A stretch of DNA of 64,000 nt. Origin: Haemonchus contortus (lineage: Eukaryota > Nematoda > Chromadorea > Rhabditida > Trichostrongylidae). The notes beneath the pieces were generated by a model that saw only the letters and a program-made list of their open reading frames with translations, was not told the origin of the DNA and did no database searches. Where the stretch lies: positions 11,806,940 to 11,870,939 of the forward strand of contig LS997563.1 of assembly GCA_000469685.2 (NCBI GenBank), read 5' to 3'. How positions within the stretch are numbered: the first letter of the stretch is position 1; every line of letters begins with the position of its first letter. Shown here piece by piece: positions 45,626-58,836 of the stretch. The translations under genes were made by a program, and so were the position numbers.

Positions 45626-48600
45626 TTACATAATGAGTCTCGCAACCGAGTGATATAATCGAGTGAGCGCTTGCATATGAATAGGAAGGCAACTTCGCCG
45701 TTCTCCTGATACAACGTCGATATTTAGCCAAGAAAGAGCGTTGTATGTTTCCAGGACATGCCTTAAAAAAGCCCATAAAGCCGCATAGGAACTGAGATTG
45801 AAGTAGTTTGTTAAAATCTCTCACCTCAATACCTCATCCGTTCGTGTACTATCCAGAGGATGTGCACTCTCTTTCTCTTGCTTATCACCAGTAGTTGCTT
45901 TTCCTTGCAGAAACTCGTCTCCCTGCAAGAAAAGGATTTCTCACTAAAAAACGCAGGCCAACAGAAAGTCATAAACAAGACGAACCTGATGAACTAGAGG
46001 GACATTTATGTGAAGCGACGATTTCAGGTGTACCGGTGTACGGTTCTTCGCACCAGGACAACTTGCCCAAAACCAGTCTGGAACGTCCGCCGCTGGTGCA
46101 GTAGAGATGTAGAATCCAGTTGCTAGTGGCTGATTTTCCATTGAAACGTCTGCAATGAGGTAATATGAGCTAATCTTTCATTTTTTCTCAACTTTTTTTC
46201 GAGCCATTCCAAAATGGAACCCTAATGCTTGTGCATACAAAATGGTGAACTTGCTACTGCCACCTTCTGCGAACATAATCGGTGACTACTTGATAGTAAA
46301 AGAAGAATATAAAGTTAAATCACTTAAAATTCTCTTAAATCTCTTAAATCTTAATCATCTCTTAAAGACTCAAAATGAATACAAAAACCTAAGCTTGATT
46401 GGAAAATCAGGTTTGTTTTGCCTATCCGGTACTTCATGAGAGAAATGCATTGAAAACAGCATTGAAAGACCTCATACCAGGCAAATCCAGCTGTTCCATT
46501 AGATAAGTGAAGTTTACCTGCTGTGTTTTCCGAGAAGAACGAATTCCCTGCGTTTCGGAAACTAGCACTTGGTTGCGGCGGGCCTAGGTTGTCCTGAAAA
46601 AGGAGAGGTTCTTACATCACATCCTTTCTTAAGCACATTTGCAATCGAAGTCTAAAAGGAGGATAAATTGTACATAATACGAAGTGTACAGAAATTTCGA
46701 GTTACGAAGTTTCAAATAGCTGACCATACAAATACTGGATAGAAAATCGTCTCCGAGGTCGTTTCCGTCCTGAGGGATATCCATGTCCGAAAAGTCCCAG
46801 TCATCCTCCCCGACAGCATGTTGATCAGCAGAACCCAACTGAAAACAGTAAATTTAAGCTTAAAACGAGCAAACCGTTATGAAAGTACATGCAACTGAGT
46901 CATTGTGCTATCAGAATATCGAGATAAATTAACCTGAATATCCGCACTCGTCGGAAAGACCATGATGTGCGTAACATTCGTATCATCGGGCAGTGTCGAG
47001 CGAGTTTTCTTGCTGAAGATTTTCAAATGACGACATGTCACAAAAAACCTCAACTGTACTCAAAATAGTACCTGTACGCATCGTTGAGACTGAAGCCAGG
47101 GAACATACGCAGGTAAGGCTCTGGTTCTGTAGAAACAAGACAAGCTGATAGTATACTTGGCGTTCCCGTACAACCAGGCATCTGCGCACATGCAGTACAC
47201 ACTTCCCTGAGACGAGCTGAATGACGTTTGAGAGCCGTTTTGTTGAGAAGATAGGTCCACGCTGAAAATTCAATTGAGTTAGGCATATTGTCGTAACTTA
47301 GCAGTTGGAAATTACAAAAAGTGCTCGCAACTAGAACAAAATAAAAGCAAAAAACCCTACCTTTGAACTCGCCATGACCGATTCGTCCCAGCCGTCCAAT
47401 GACAAGCCTCCAATTACGTGTCTCCATTGACAGTACGCCGAGTATATACGTCCACAGTCGTCCCATTGCGTCGAGTATTTGGGTTTGTTGACGATACTTG
47501 TAGATACTGAACGTGCATAACGAGTTTTATCAGACCGACATCAGCGTGTGACAAAAAGCGATAACATACTGATGGTCGTGTCTCGTACGCAGGTTGATTA
47601 AGCAATTGTCATTGAGTCGGCCAAGTGAATCAGTGACAGCAACACAAAGCCAATCGGATCCAATTACACAGTAAGTTACATAGAGTACCTATACAAGTCA
47701 GGTTTACGACCGAGCGAATTGTTTGCATGACACATAGGTATTACCTGTTCCTCCGGAGATGACTGGATAATTCTGCCATTCTCATGCTTCTGATAGAGTA
47801 GAGGAGGAGGTGCCAAGTGGTAAGCATTTGATGGGACCTGGAAATTTCATGATCAGCAAGGAATATAAAATTGACCGCATAGTGTCAGCTTACTTTGTAG
47901 AACACAGTTGTACCACTTCTCTCCCATTCATCCAGCGAGTCTAATAGACTGCTTCCAGGACCGAACTTTGTCATACACCTTGCTTGAACGCTCTTGATGC
48001 AGTCAGCCGTTAGAACTCTTGGCTGGGTGTACACAGAGAGTACGGTGTTCTGAAAATTGACGATTAGCAAAAGTATGCTTATAATGTTAATGCTACATGA
48101 TTTGACTACATGATTTATGCAATATCAAGTAGAAAGTTTAAGAGAAAAAAATTCAAACAAGGCTCTGTCAGTTGTATTCGCATACAATGGAACAAAAATC
48201 AAACACACCCTTAATGATTCGACGGCTACGCACTCGACTTGTTCACGCTCACTGCCACCTGAATCGTATTTTTTGATAGAACTTATCTCGAATAGAAAAT
48301 GATTTCTTTGAAATATCAATGAAAACTGAAAACTAATTTTGCGACGACTAATTATCATTCAAAAGAGTATTATTGCTTGAATTCAATCACCACTTTCCTC
48401 AGGAACTTTCACATGAAATAATCCCACAACGTGTAACATAGAAGAAAAATACTAAATTGATGCAAAAGATTTGAAAAATGTCGTGATAGTAAAGGGCGGC
48501 AGGAGTTATCAGATAAACGACGAAACTTGTAAACTTATGTGCCAGAATTCCGCATCAACTAGTAGAAGTTGTCGGAGAAAGAAAAAAAGAGAAAATCATT

Positions 48601-51600
48601 TAGTTCTGAAGAGGTAAGAAAGAATAAGCCAGCACCAGAACGTAATAACTAGAATTCCACTTCATCTTTAATGACTATTAATTTATAAGAATCTAATATG
48701 AAAACCACCAAAACGAGCGTAAAAAACCTACCACTATTCTCAAACATTGACTGTGACGACCCATTATCATTTGTGTAATCTGGCAAGCAACCGAGTAGGT
48801 CAGTGACCTGCAATACGACGTGTTCTTTTGGATTAAATTCAGGGTAAACACAGTTCTCGCTGAGTAGAGCCTTTGGGCACACTTACCTGTTCCATTGGTA
48901 TAATTTCTAACTGCAACTGCGGGCGCCTGTTAGCTGGAAGTCGCAGACAAACTGTATTGAACGCTCGCATTACTGCCAGTGTTGCAACTCGAGTGAACAA
49001 AGCGCTTCGGAATTCCGTTCCCCATGTGAATGGATTCATCTGAAAAAAAAAATTGTTCGATAAGCTGAGAAATATGGCAGAACAAATTTCAGAAGGGTTG
49101 ATTACGTACCACATAGATCACAATGACATGAGGTAGAGTACCCGGTTCATCGACTGGGATATCTTCCGGTTCAAGAGGAGGTTCTGCAGGAGGTTGCTCT
49201 GGTGCAGCAACGGAAGCGCCTTGCTCAGCAGAATCTGTAAGATAAATGAACACTAAATGAAGCATCATGAAGAAAGTTTAGATGGAGAGCAGAGATCTAC
49301 AATTGAGAGAACAAAAACTGTACATACTTTCAGCCATACGCTGTTCAACTGCTAACGCCACAGCAGCGGCAGCAGCTCTCTTGGCGCGCCAATCTAAGGC
49401 CAATGTCTCTCGGTAAGTTGCTCTTTCGAAAATATCATCCCTTTCTGATAGCAATTGAAGGACGTTCTCTTCCATTTGTTGCGTGAAGAGCTGAATCAAG
49501 GAAAATTCAAGTAAATAAGCAAAATAAATAAAAATTACATAGGTCAACGAGCATAAAATACAGAAACGAAGATGAACGAACTTACTCTGAGTTTTGTCAT
49601 GAACGCCTTATTGTCCACGTATCTCCCCACAAGATTCAAAAAATCAAGTGTAGTGGTTTCCGTTGGATATTTGCCAGTCTGAGTACGGCACCCAACACGC
49701 ACACATCCGTCACGACTATCTACGCCGGTAGGCATGGCAATATGTCGGCCGAGTCGCATACGTTCATACATCCTTTAAATAGCTCGATGATTAACTATCG
49801 ATGATTAACCAAAGAATAAAAAGAAAAGGAAAATCAAGGTCAACAGTATTCCACTTACTGGCTTAACTGCTCCAGGTACTTCACTGCCAAATTACAGATG
49901 TCGGGATTATCAGGAACAACAACAAGGTAAAGCACATCCTTGGGCTGATCGATTGGACCAAGAGAGAGGTGTTCCCAGTGACGTACTATCTGAAAACAAG
50001 GCATTGTTCAGGAACAGAATAAGATGACAGAAACAAAAAATCGGGCCAGCGATGACCTCAAATAGAACGTTGCTAAAATTTGCATCACTCACATGAGGGG
50101 CAGCTCTAATGGCATCCTTCTCAGCAGCTACGTTAATGTAGGGAATAGGTTCCGGCAAGCTGATATCGTCATCATGAGTCGGAGCAGATGATTTTGGAAG
50201 GCTTTTACTAGTCAAAGCTCGCCACGTCAACGGCCCTTCCACTATATTTCCAGGCGCACTATGCATGCATCTGAAGAAAATCTTATAATTAAGAGCAAAA
50301 TAGAAGGATACCAGTTTCTCGAGCCAAAGTTTATTTTAACCAACCGAACAATTCGCATCGCTCTTTCAAGAACAGGACCGATTTCAGATAAAAGTCCTCG
50401 CCACTCAGCTTCTCGCGGATCTCGAACCTCATTTGCAACCTAAGAGTGACAGATTTTTGCACTACGTTCCATAGTTTACCTACAGTTTACTATCGTAAGT
50501 CAGAAGTCTATTTATATGTTAAACGTTCACAACCTGTAGTCCCCAAGGATGGAAAAATTGCAGGATCGGTTGATTCGTAGACCGTGAACGGTTGCCACTG
50601 ACTGAAGTGAAGTTTATCATATTTGGGCGAACTCCCACTTCATTTACAAAAACCAACTTCCATGAGTAACGGCAGAAAAAAAAACTTTGTAGAGACAAAA
50701 CGAAGACAAAATAGACCCACTCCTTGACATTTCAGCCGCCGAATTGCCTATTAGCATGAGCTCAGTTGCATCCACCTGCGATAGAACGTACTCTGCATTA
50801 CTCGTAACATCGAATCCGACTTCCTGGGGCTGGAATGCATGGAATTACTCTTTTAAATAGAAAACAAAACCAAACAAGAACCTTTATGGCTTTATCCGCT
50901 TGTTCCACGAATTGTGCAATTTGATGAACCATTCGCCCCATGTGATGCTGTTGACACATGATCCGCAACAAATCCAACATATTGACATCAGTGGAACTAG
51001 TAGAGTCGAACCTGCATAGATATACTTAGAAGCATCGTCTTGAAACTTCATATTTTCTGAATAGAGGAAAAAAATTGTAGAACGAAAATATACCAGATTT
51101 GACTGCTAGCTTGCAGACCAACATCAGCACCCAAACCGTTCACCGGAGCGACGGAATGTTCAATAGCAGTCGCCTCTCGAGAATCTTCGGGGAACAAACC
51201 AGAGCAAAGTGAAAGGTAGCGGTGGCGCACGGCACTGAAACTTTCAAATTCAAAGCTTTCAAATTTGATGACTTATCACTTTGACGACATGGAAAAGAGG
51301 AAAGCGACGCAAACGAAGTCACAGAAAACTCACCTAAATCCACATGTGCACGTGTTAGCTTGTTCCAATGCGAATCCACTCCAAGAGCCGATCTGCGCCT
51401 GTTGAACATGCGCAGGCATCCGTAGCACATCCGGTGGAGTAATGTACAATCCCAGCTCTCTACAACAATAAAGAAGTAGTATCACAAGGACCAACAAAAC
51501 TCAAAACCACCAAAAACACTATTGTGAAAGTAGCGCAACATTGATACCTAGCCCGAATTGAGGTATTACACGAGCAGATCGGGCATGCATCGAACACAGA

Positions 51601-51627
51601 ATCGAAGTGAAGATCGAGAATTGTGTC
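45626..51627 (-). CDS. let-19: let-19 exons 24-49: MED13 C-terminal MID/PIWI-like half
   Basis: Exon 24 has [12 protein letters not shown] (about residues 1317-1327) and exon 25 ends NTCTCGF (to 1375), the cysteine pairs that open the conserved C-terminal region of MED13. Later blocks match vertebrate MED13 closely: GPLTWRAL (exon 31), [13 protein letters not shown] (exon 32), PHVIVIYV (exon 35), LEIIPMEQ (exon 36), [15 protein letters not shown] at 2066-2080 (exon 42), [11 protein letters not shown] (exon 43), [13 protein letters not shown] (exon 44), [20 protein letters not shown] (exon 47) and YNALSWL with RRSCLPIH in the last exon. Exon 38 (50 nt) is needed to restore phase between exons 37 and 39 and supplies [15 protein letters not shown], which matches the family. 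Confidence 0.94.
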
Positions 51628-54600
51628 CTGAAAAAAGGTACCACTAGATTTAGCGAGAAGACTATCGAATTTTTTTAGCGAGCCTTATTTTACAAAGCTA
51701 CTCTCGAACAAAAATGCGAAAATTCAATGAATGAATACCTGCAGTATAATAGCCAGAACTACACTGGCTCCCTCAGCAAATGGTACTATGACTTCACGAT
51801 TTGCGGGAGGAGGAGCGAACTGCATGTTACCATTCGCTGGACCATTGTTACCGTAAGAGTTCATCATTGGCATTGGTGTTTGTGAAGGCATCATCTGAAA
51901 CAAACATCAAGCCAAGAGCAAATGAAAACTGAGAAATATGAATAACAAAGCGGCTCCAATTTACTTTCTCCCATGCAATTAATATTGATATACAGTAGCG
52001 CTCAAAAGTCTTCGGTGAAATGGTTCTTCAGCCGCACTTTTCAGTTGTAACTCCCTTCCTACTGGAGGTAATCATGCGAAATTTCTATATTTAGAGCGTG
52101 GGTGTATTGTGAATATTTACCACCATTAACCTGCAATCTGATCATGTTCCAAATATTCCAAAGAGCATGAACTCAAAATCGACTGAAATTACAGATGATG
52201 GTCCCTCTAGAATCTCTTTCCCTTTTGTCATGTCTAAAGTGTACGAGCAGTAACGCCGAACACAATAGATGAGAAAAACGCAGATAATGTGCGAATAAGT
52301 GCAGACGTCAACAACTTTACTTTTAGCAAAATCTGCTACCGCAACAAACACCTTGCTCTATCTGTGGATATTGCAGCTTTGCAGTCAAATAGTGTTGGGT
52401 ATGGTGAATACGCTCTAGTTAAACATATCCAAATTTTGCGCGATTTGGTCTACTAAATAGGAAAAAAGTTATGAACGAAAAAGTGTCAAAGCATTTCACC
52501 GAAGACTTTTGAGCGCTGGTGTATGTATTTTTACTTGTTTGTATTGGCCGCTCAAGTTACTGACAAGTGAGTACCCTATATAGATTTGGACACCAAATTT
52601 CAGTGTCACCTTTGAATTACAACACCTGTTACTGTTGAATTGTATTCGATTTTATTCATTTTTATTACTTACTCACACCCAGTTGATATTTCGCGTTTTG
52701 TTGTTATCAAGTGACTGCTCAAATCCATCAAGAGAATCGGTGCTTCGTAGCGTTGGCTCGGTGGTTCGTACTCAGTGGTGAGCGACGAAAGCCAACGCTG
52801 CGAAGTAACTCAAGTGATAACTCATCTCAAAACTGATCACTTTTTTTACCTTTTTTCAGAACTAGTATCAATCTCACCAACATTGCGCAGATATATGAAC
52901 TACAATTATCGAAAGTGTCTAACCTGCTGCATCATTTGCATCTGTCGCATGTGTGGAGGTTGCATCGGTTGCATCTGATTCATTGAATTATAAGCAGGAG
53001 GAGGACCAGGAGCTCCAGGATATGCTGGCGGTGCGTTTGGATGTGGTGGACCCATCATATTCGGCGCTGAAGGGCCATAGCCACCCATCATAGGTGGCAC
53101 TCCGTAGCCACTTGTAGGACAGGATGGCATCATGGGCATCTGGAAATTCACAAATCAATGACGAACCGATCTAGGAAATCTTTACTGAAAAACCAACTTG
53201 TCCCGGGCCGCTTGCATACATTGGGCCCATGGGCTGCCCCATTGACATGTTCCCCATAGGATGATGAGGATTCATCTGCCCATTTCCGCCATTGAACATT
53301 GGCCCATGAACGAAATTGTTCAGTTGCTGAACTGAATTAGGTGGTGGCATCATTGCACCATAGGGACCAGACGAAGGAGCGTAAGGCGGCCCAATAGGTC
53401 CAGGAGCTGTTCCTACTGGTGTACCCATTCGACCACCCATCATTGGTGGAGTGCGAATCTAAAATGAATATGGTAAATTTGAAGTTTGTAATATCCCAGC
53501 TCTCCACACCAGACACACTCACCTGAGATGCAGGGAACTGCTGAATGTGATGCGATTGTGGAGGTTGCATTGGTGGCATCTGCATATGAGGAGGATTCGA
53601 GGCCATACCACCAGGTATCGGTCCAAAGGTAGGTTTATAATTGTTGGCATTAGGGAATGACGTAACAGTTACTGGAGCAGTGTGGGATGAAGCTACAGAT
53701 GGAATACATGACGGAAATTGTGAAGTATAGAGCGATTCCGAATGTTTTGGAACACGCTTCTCCATTAGTCGTACGAGTTTCTGGTAGTCGGGAGGCATAT
53801 GCAAAGTTGTCCTGCGACTCGATAGAGTGGCGCACAATACTCTAACGTCTGCAGCTGGACTGAATCGCGTTGATGATGGGACGATTCTCTTCCGGAGGTG
53901 ACCGCTCACAGGAAGCAATTCGATTCGTTTGAGAAGCTTGCCCTAAAACGTACAAACTTTATCACAATTATTGTCATGTGCAAGAAATGAAAATGAAGAA
54001 ATGACTAGTGAAATAGATCTCCTTGGCTTGAAGAAAACAATGAAATTAGAGTTACCATTTTACTATCCATAGGAACAAGATCAATGATGTCATCTTCGGG
54101 ATCATTTTGCTCTTCAGTAACCTCTTCCTTCACCTCCTTCAAGCCTGGTTTCGATTCCGCTGCTTGCGAAGGTGGGACTCGCTGCTGTGTTGACGACTGC
54201 TGGAGTCCAGACGGCGTATAATTACTAGTATCCATCACATTCGCCTAGAATGAACCTGACATAGGGAAGAAAAATAAATCAAAAGAGGTTAAGTATGTAA
54301 ACAAATCAGATAAGTCGCTCAAAATGGGAAATTTTGTTTAAACACAATAAGAAGTGGAACCAAACGAATGAATTCAGAAACATACATGCTGCATCATCAC
54401 GACATTCGTATGTTGATGTTGCATTGCATGCTGTTGATGTGGTGGTAACATTGGTGCAGGACTAAACTGCTGCGCTTCAGACTGAACACTCGGAGGCGTT
54501 GGATAGATGTGGTTCATTGAGGGTTCACCACATGATGGAGGTCCGCCTATTCTTGGCCATGCACCATAGTTTATAGACATCTAAACAGTAAGCATTACAC

Positions 54601-57600
54601 TGAGACGTTCGCTGCAACAGGCCACTAGATCGATTGGTAACATACAGTAGCACAACCATCCGGTCTCTCGTTGCTTGCAGGAGGTGATAGCAAGTTCATG
54701 CTGTCAGTAGGACCCCCAGCTGCGGCCTCATCAACTTCCATCGCTTCCTCAGAAGATCGCATAATGTGAACCTCCGAGAAGCCTGGTGAAGTGGTGAGCC
54801 CTGATGGTCCTTCGCCTGAATACATAATACTCAGGAAGTTTTTAGAGCATTAGTTGGTAGATAAAGGAACAAAAAGGAACCTATAGCTCTCGTCTCGTCA
54901 CCATCAGAAGACGACGACTGTTCCTCCACTTCTGGTTCCGAGTCGCTCTCATAAGTAGGAGTAATGCGACCAGCATAAGGTGAGACTCTAGACTCCATCT
55001 CTTCCTGAAAGTGATTAAGCATTCATGCTTTCGAGAGGAATTGTCTAGCACTAATGAAAAAATTCAACTATAATTACCCCAATGGTTGTAGAAAGTAGAG
55101 CCATGTCCAACGAATCCAGGTCGGGCCATTCTACCTTTCGCTCTTTTCTTCTCGTTCGTTTTTTCACGGGGACTTGCACATCCGCCTGAAATGTTTGTAA
55201 TAAAAAGCAGTTTGTAATAAAAAGCACAGCCTTTGATATTGCTTGAGATGGCTTACCCTATTCTTTATATCCAAATCGGTGACCGCTCTAGTCATAGTGA
55301 TAGATGAGTCTGCTTCTGGGGCACGCCTCCGATGTTCATCCATTTCAGGAGGGGGTGATGTTGTGGCGGGAATCTAAAATGCAGCATGTATATCATCACA
55401 ATGTGTGTATACCATTACCATAGTATATTGGTAAATATTGTGCAATAAGAACAAAGTGAAAGAGACGGTCATAATTCGAGACTTACGGTTTCTTGACTTC
55501 CCGGTTGTTCAGGGCTTGCTGGTAGTTTTATGGTAGGAGGATAGTTGGAGCGACGCTTCTCACCAGTCCTTCTGCTGTGATAGGACATATAATATGGGTC
55601 TTCCCGCATTGTGGGGTTATAGTAGCAGTTGTAGTCACGTTGCCGCTCCTCTTGACTTGCGGTCGAGGGAACACGAGACGTGCTAAAACTCCTTATGGAT
55701 AAGCTCGTGAAATAGTTCAGTTAGTATGCTCGTGAAATAGTTCAGTTAGTATGCTGCATGAAAGCGAACTCATTAATCAGTCCATAATGAATGAAAACTA
55801 AGAGGGGCAACCATTTTCGCCAGATTTACATAAATCAATAGAATGCAAGAAGAGTGCCAAACAGAAATGAATAATTTTGCAAGACCTGACAGCTGCTTCG
55901 CACATACATACAGACTAAAAGAGCCCTGCACGTAAAATTAGGGAGCACGAGTTCGACGCATAACATTGTAGCCATCAATTTATAGCTTTATGTCATACAA
56001 CAATCATATCCTTGGGTTGTTAAAAAAACCTGATATCAGGTGTTTGGATAGGATGCAAATATATTCTAGACTGTCGAAAGATGAGAAAGCCAGAAAGGCG
56101 AACCTTATATAAAACTAACCTGCTGGGCTGGAAAATCTGGTTGAAAACTGATTCAGGAATTTGATCAGCTGGTGCGCTCGGCCAAGCACAGTTGGTGCAA
56201 GGTGACACCACCTAGAAGGTTATATTTCCATCTGTGAATTCACCAGAAATCCAAGTTAATTACCTTGATCGGTGTGAACGGACTACAGGCAAGATTTTCA
56301 TCATCACTAGAATTGCAAGGCGTTGCAACGCCGAAATGGTAACTAAAAAAATATCTTTAGCTGGATTCATATAAGTTGTTAAAAAGCGATTGACTGGCCT
56401 CGCGTCGTCGGCGCTGCAGTAAATGCCAGTGACCAGGCTCTGTTTGTTAGTATCAGCCCATGCAGGTACGCCCCCGATATCGTCATCCGATGAGTCTTGT
56501 TCGCTGGCTACAGATTCGCTCGGAGAATTACTTTCTTCTACCGGATCAGAATTCAAGGGAAACCGGCGATGATAAGAATGTCTAAAACAAATGGTACAAA
56601 AAAGGATTTACGTTTGCAAACAGAAATAGAAATTCGACTTACTTCGTACGACGCTTACTCTGCCTTTTCATAACCGTATAAAGCGGATTGGTTTTCACCA
56701 TTCCAGGTCTCGCTGCAACTTTTATAGGAGCCGCAAGAGGGCAATCTATCACGGGTTCACGTTCAAGCGAGGCCAGGTACTCCGCAGAAGGTTGTCGCGT
56801 ACAATTGTCGCAAGAACAGGAATCACTTTTGCTCAAGTCCACAAAATTCCATCTGAAACAGCGTAATTGAGCGGAATCCCGACGGAAGCACTTCCCGCAG
56901 AAACAATGAATAAGCGACTAAGGACTGGAATTTTACCTTGTTTCATCGTCTGATGGCGGAGGAAATGGTGCTTGGAAAGGTCCAACTTGCGGTGGAGGTA
57001 CAGGCGGCTGTGGACGAGATGGAGCGAGATAAGCATTCTGCAATACCCCTTGCATGTAGGAGTGTCCATTTGCGTTGGAAACAAGCAGTTGATTGCGACG
57101 TCCATTATCGGGAGCTGCAACACAGCACTTCATGGCTTACATTTTGAACACCAGAAATGATATTCCATTATAATGCCGTGGAACACTAACCTATGAGTTC
57201 ATCAGGAGTCATTGCAGGAACACTTGGCTCATCTTTTGAACATGCAGCATCATCGTCCATAGTTACGCAAACGTAGCAAGATGGGTATAACATTCGAATA
57301 CCGTCAATCTCTACGGGGACCATTCGTGGGATACCTTCTTCCTAAAATCATGGATCGATGAATTTGGTGAAATCAGTGGCTCTAGAGAGTACAAGCAAAA
57401 GATTAGATGAGAAACAATAGCTATTCGGAAAAAAAGTTACCTGGTTTTCCTCTTCGGTGTCATCAATATCCCGCACGAGTGGGGCAACGAATTCTCTCCA
57501 TTCCTCCCACTGCTTCTCGGCACTTGGTTGATTTCTTCCCACTTCACTACCTCTTGGTAAAAGAACTGCATGAAGAGACCAAGGACCAACAACCACTTGA

Positions 57601-58791
57601 ACTCTTTGTCCACTCTCAAGATGCCTGAAAAGAACCATGGATAGAAGAAGCACAAATATACGATTTTGCACTCGCCGCAATGCACAGAAAAAGCAAAAAT
57701 AGAAAGTATTATGTGAACGAATCGAAGGAAATTTTGCTGACCGTTTTGACAATCGTAGCAATGGAGGCTGCCGTTGGGCGTTAACCGTCATGCAAACGGT
57801 ATTGCCACCGTGAACAAAAAACTGGACATTCGTGGCCATTATGTAACTGCAAAACATCTCAATACTCACCTTTCTAGCAAACTACTACGCGGTAAAGCTT
57901 ACCGCGGAAGAAGGTGTTGCCGACCAGGAAGGGGCTCACGCAAAGGCCGAGTGAACCACCTGCCGAAGCGAACGAATCCGTCATGGGCCATACTGCGTTC
58001 AATCATTGTGTGTAGTGCTTGAAACAGCAACACACGCACTTCATAGTTGATCCCATTTGCAGCCGTACCAACGCCGTTCTCGTCCGCATCTACAAGCAGA
58101 TATTCTCTATACAAAATGTCCTGAATGCTTTGAAAGTGACACTCTCGATCTATCTCATATTCTGTGTGATAGAGTAACATTGATTCGAGGTACTACTTTT
58201 TGTGTTTGTCGTATAAAGAAACCGAAGAAGTTGAGAAGAAGTCACAAATAAAAAAGGACTGAAATCACTAACCAAGATGTGAAGTGTTTATAGACAGCTT
58301 TTCAGGAGGGTCATTAGAATACCAAAACAGCCAAAGCTCCTTGGAAATTTCATTAGTAAACGATGGGAGAGGAAGCGGCTCCGGTTGTGAAGACATTTGT
58401 AATGGTTTTCGTCGCCATGTACAAAGCAGACCGTCCTAAAACACGAACATCGACTCATGATAAAAAACTGGAAACTCGCAAAAATGGTTGATTTTGAAAC
58501 AGCTGTCTTAAAGTGAGAGAAGAATACAATTACGACAATACATAAGCGAAAACGTACCCTCAAGCATTTTCCATATGCTTTCAGAACGGGATCGCTCTGA
58601 ATGGGAATGCCACGAGGAGAATTAGATGGGGTTAAAAAACACCGCCATTTCAAACCATTTAATTCTGTCTGCAAATATTACTACTTAATCAATTACAACA
58701 CAATAAGGAGAACGTGAAACAAATCCACAAAACACACCAAAGCATAGACGTTGGAAAAGCATTCCTCCAAGCTACCACCATTCATCGCCAT
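45626..58791 (-). CDS. let-19: Mediator subunit 13 (MED13), full gene, 49 exons
   Basis: Largest subunit of the CDK8 kinase module, which binds Mediator and controls RNA polymerase II transcription; nuclear. Exons in transcript order: 58791-58738, 58668-58558, 58435-58273, 58161-57903, 57846-57742, 57624-57441, 57341-57191, 57114-56937, 56852-56643, 56581-56399, 56342-56264, 56211-56120, 55682-55487, 55373-55257, 55185-55078, 55004-54881, 54815-54646, 54580-54386, 54244-54056, 53942-53523, 53458-53198, 53139-52924, 51894-51739, 51627-51548, 51459-51334, 51234-51094, 51011-50882, 50829-50721, 50601-50534, 50439-50345, 50270-50093, 49989-49859, 49772-49586, 49490-49328, 49234-49110, 49039-48887, 48807-48732, 48258-48209, 48049-47894, 47837-47745, 47688-47570, 47506-47361, 47261-47072, 47012-46934, 46838-46725, 46593-46518, 46149-45986, 45922-45825, 45761-45626. 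They sum to 7104 nt (2367 aa plus TAA) with phases consistent at all 48 junctions. Similarity to vertebrate MED13 is clear at both ends. The weakest joins are exons 10/11 and 28/29. Confidence 0.96.
51739..56581 (-). CDS. let-19: let-19 exons 10-23: acidic linker and Met/Pro/Gln-rich middle
   Basis: Exons 10-17 encode a low-complexity stretch with acidic/serine clusters ([31 protein letters not shown]), a PFTP motif in exon 11, [12 protein letters not shown] in exon 12 and a basic [10 protein letters not shown] in exon 15 that could be a nuclear localisation signal. Exons 18-23 (about residues 829-1307) are very rich in Met, Pro, Gln, Gly and His, such as [16 protein letters not shown] and [15 protein letters not shown]. 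This is expected to be disordered and fast evolving. Exon 20 (420 nt) is the largest exon and includes the ordered patch [18 protein letters not shown]. The exon 10/11 join appears to need a non-GT donor. Confidence 0.9.
51993..52521. mobile_element. Tc1/mariner-like MITE, copy 2, inside let-19 intron 22
   Basis: A 529-bp element in the opposite window orientation to the copy at 1643..2168, with the same CAGTAGCGCTCAAAAGTC end and TA flanks (51991-51992, 52522-52523). The right end is slightly diverged (CTGGTG instead of CTACTG), and the region next to the left repeat has changed. It lies in the 1029-bp intron between let-19 exons 22 and 23, far from the splice sites. The shared 69-codon ORF is open on the minus strand at 52351..52142. 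Confidence 0.9.
52743..52805. repeat. Hairpin in let-19 intron 22
   Basis: Arms CTTCGTAGCGTTGGCT (52743..52758) and AGCCAACGCTGCGAAG (52790..52805) pair at 15 of 16 positions across a 31-nt loop. Weaker outer complementarity (GTTATCA near 52700 and 52815) suggests it sits inside a larger degraded inverted repeat. Confidence 0.65.
56643..58791 (-). CDS. let-19: let-19 exons 1-9: conserved MED13 N-terminal domain
   Basis: Starts [18 protein letters not shown] in exon 1, then [11 protein letters not shown] and [13 protein letters not shown] in exon 2. Exon 4 carries [20 protein letters not shown], exon 5 [16 protein letters not shown], and exon 6 [16 protein letters not shown]. These are hallmark blocks of the Med13 N-terminal family, which in known structures folds as part of an Argonaute-like protein. 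Exon 7 contains YPSCYVCV. Exon 9 contains CSCDNC and a basic end (KRQSKRRTK). A T-rich acceptor sits 45 nt before the ATG, so this is very likely the true start. Confidence 0.95.
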
Positions 58792-58836
58792 AATGGCGTC
58801 TTAGTATGAAAGAACCAATGAAAATGAATGAACAAC

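Noticed and set aside
45603..45824. 73-aa minus ORF at the end of let-19.
   Set aside because: Wrong frame; the true last exon (45761..45626) reads YNALSWL and RRSCLPIH in another frame.
56260..56556. 98-codon ORF taken as the complete let-19 exon 10 ending at TAA.
   Set aside because: Its second half reads as non-family sequence, while another frame after TTTTTTTAG gives YHFGVATPC and SPFTPIK, which joins exon 12 in phase.
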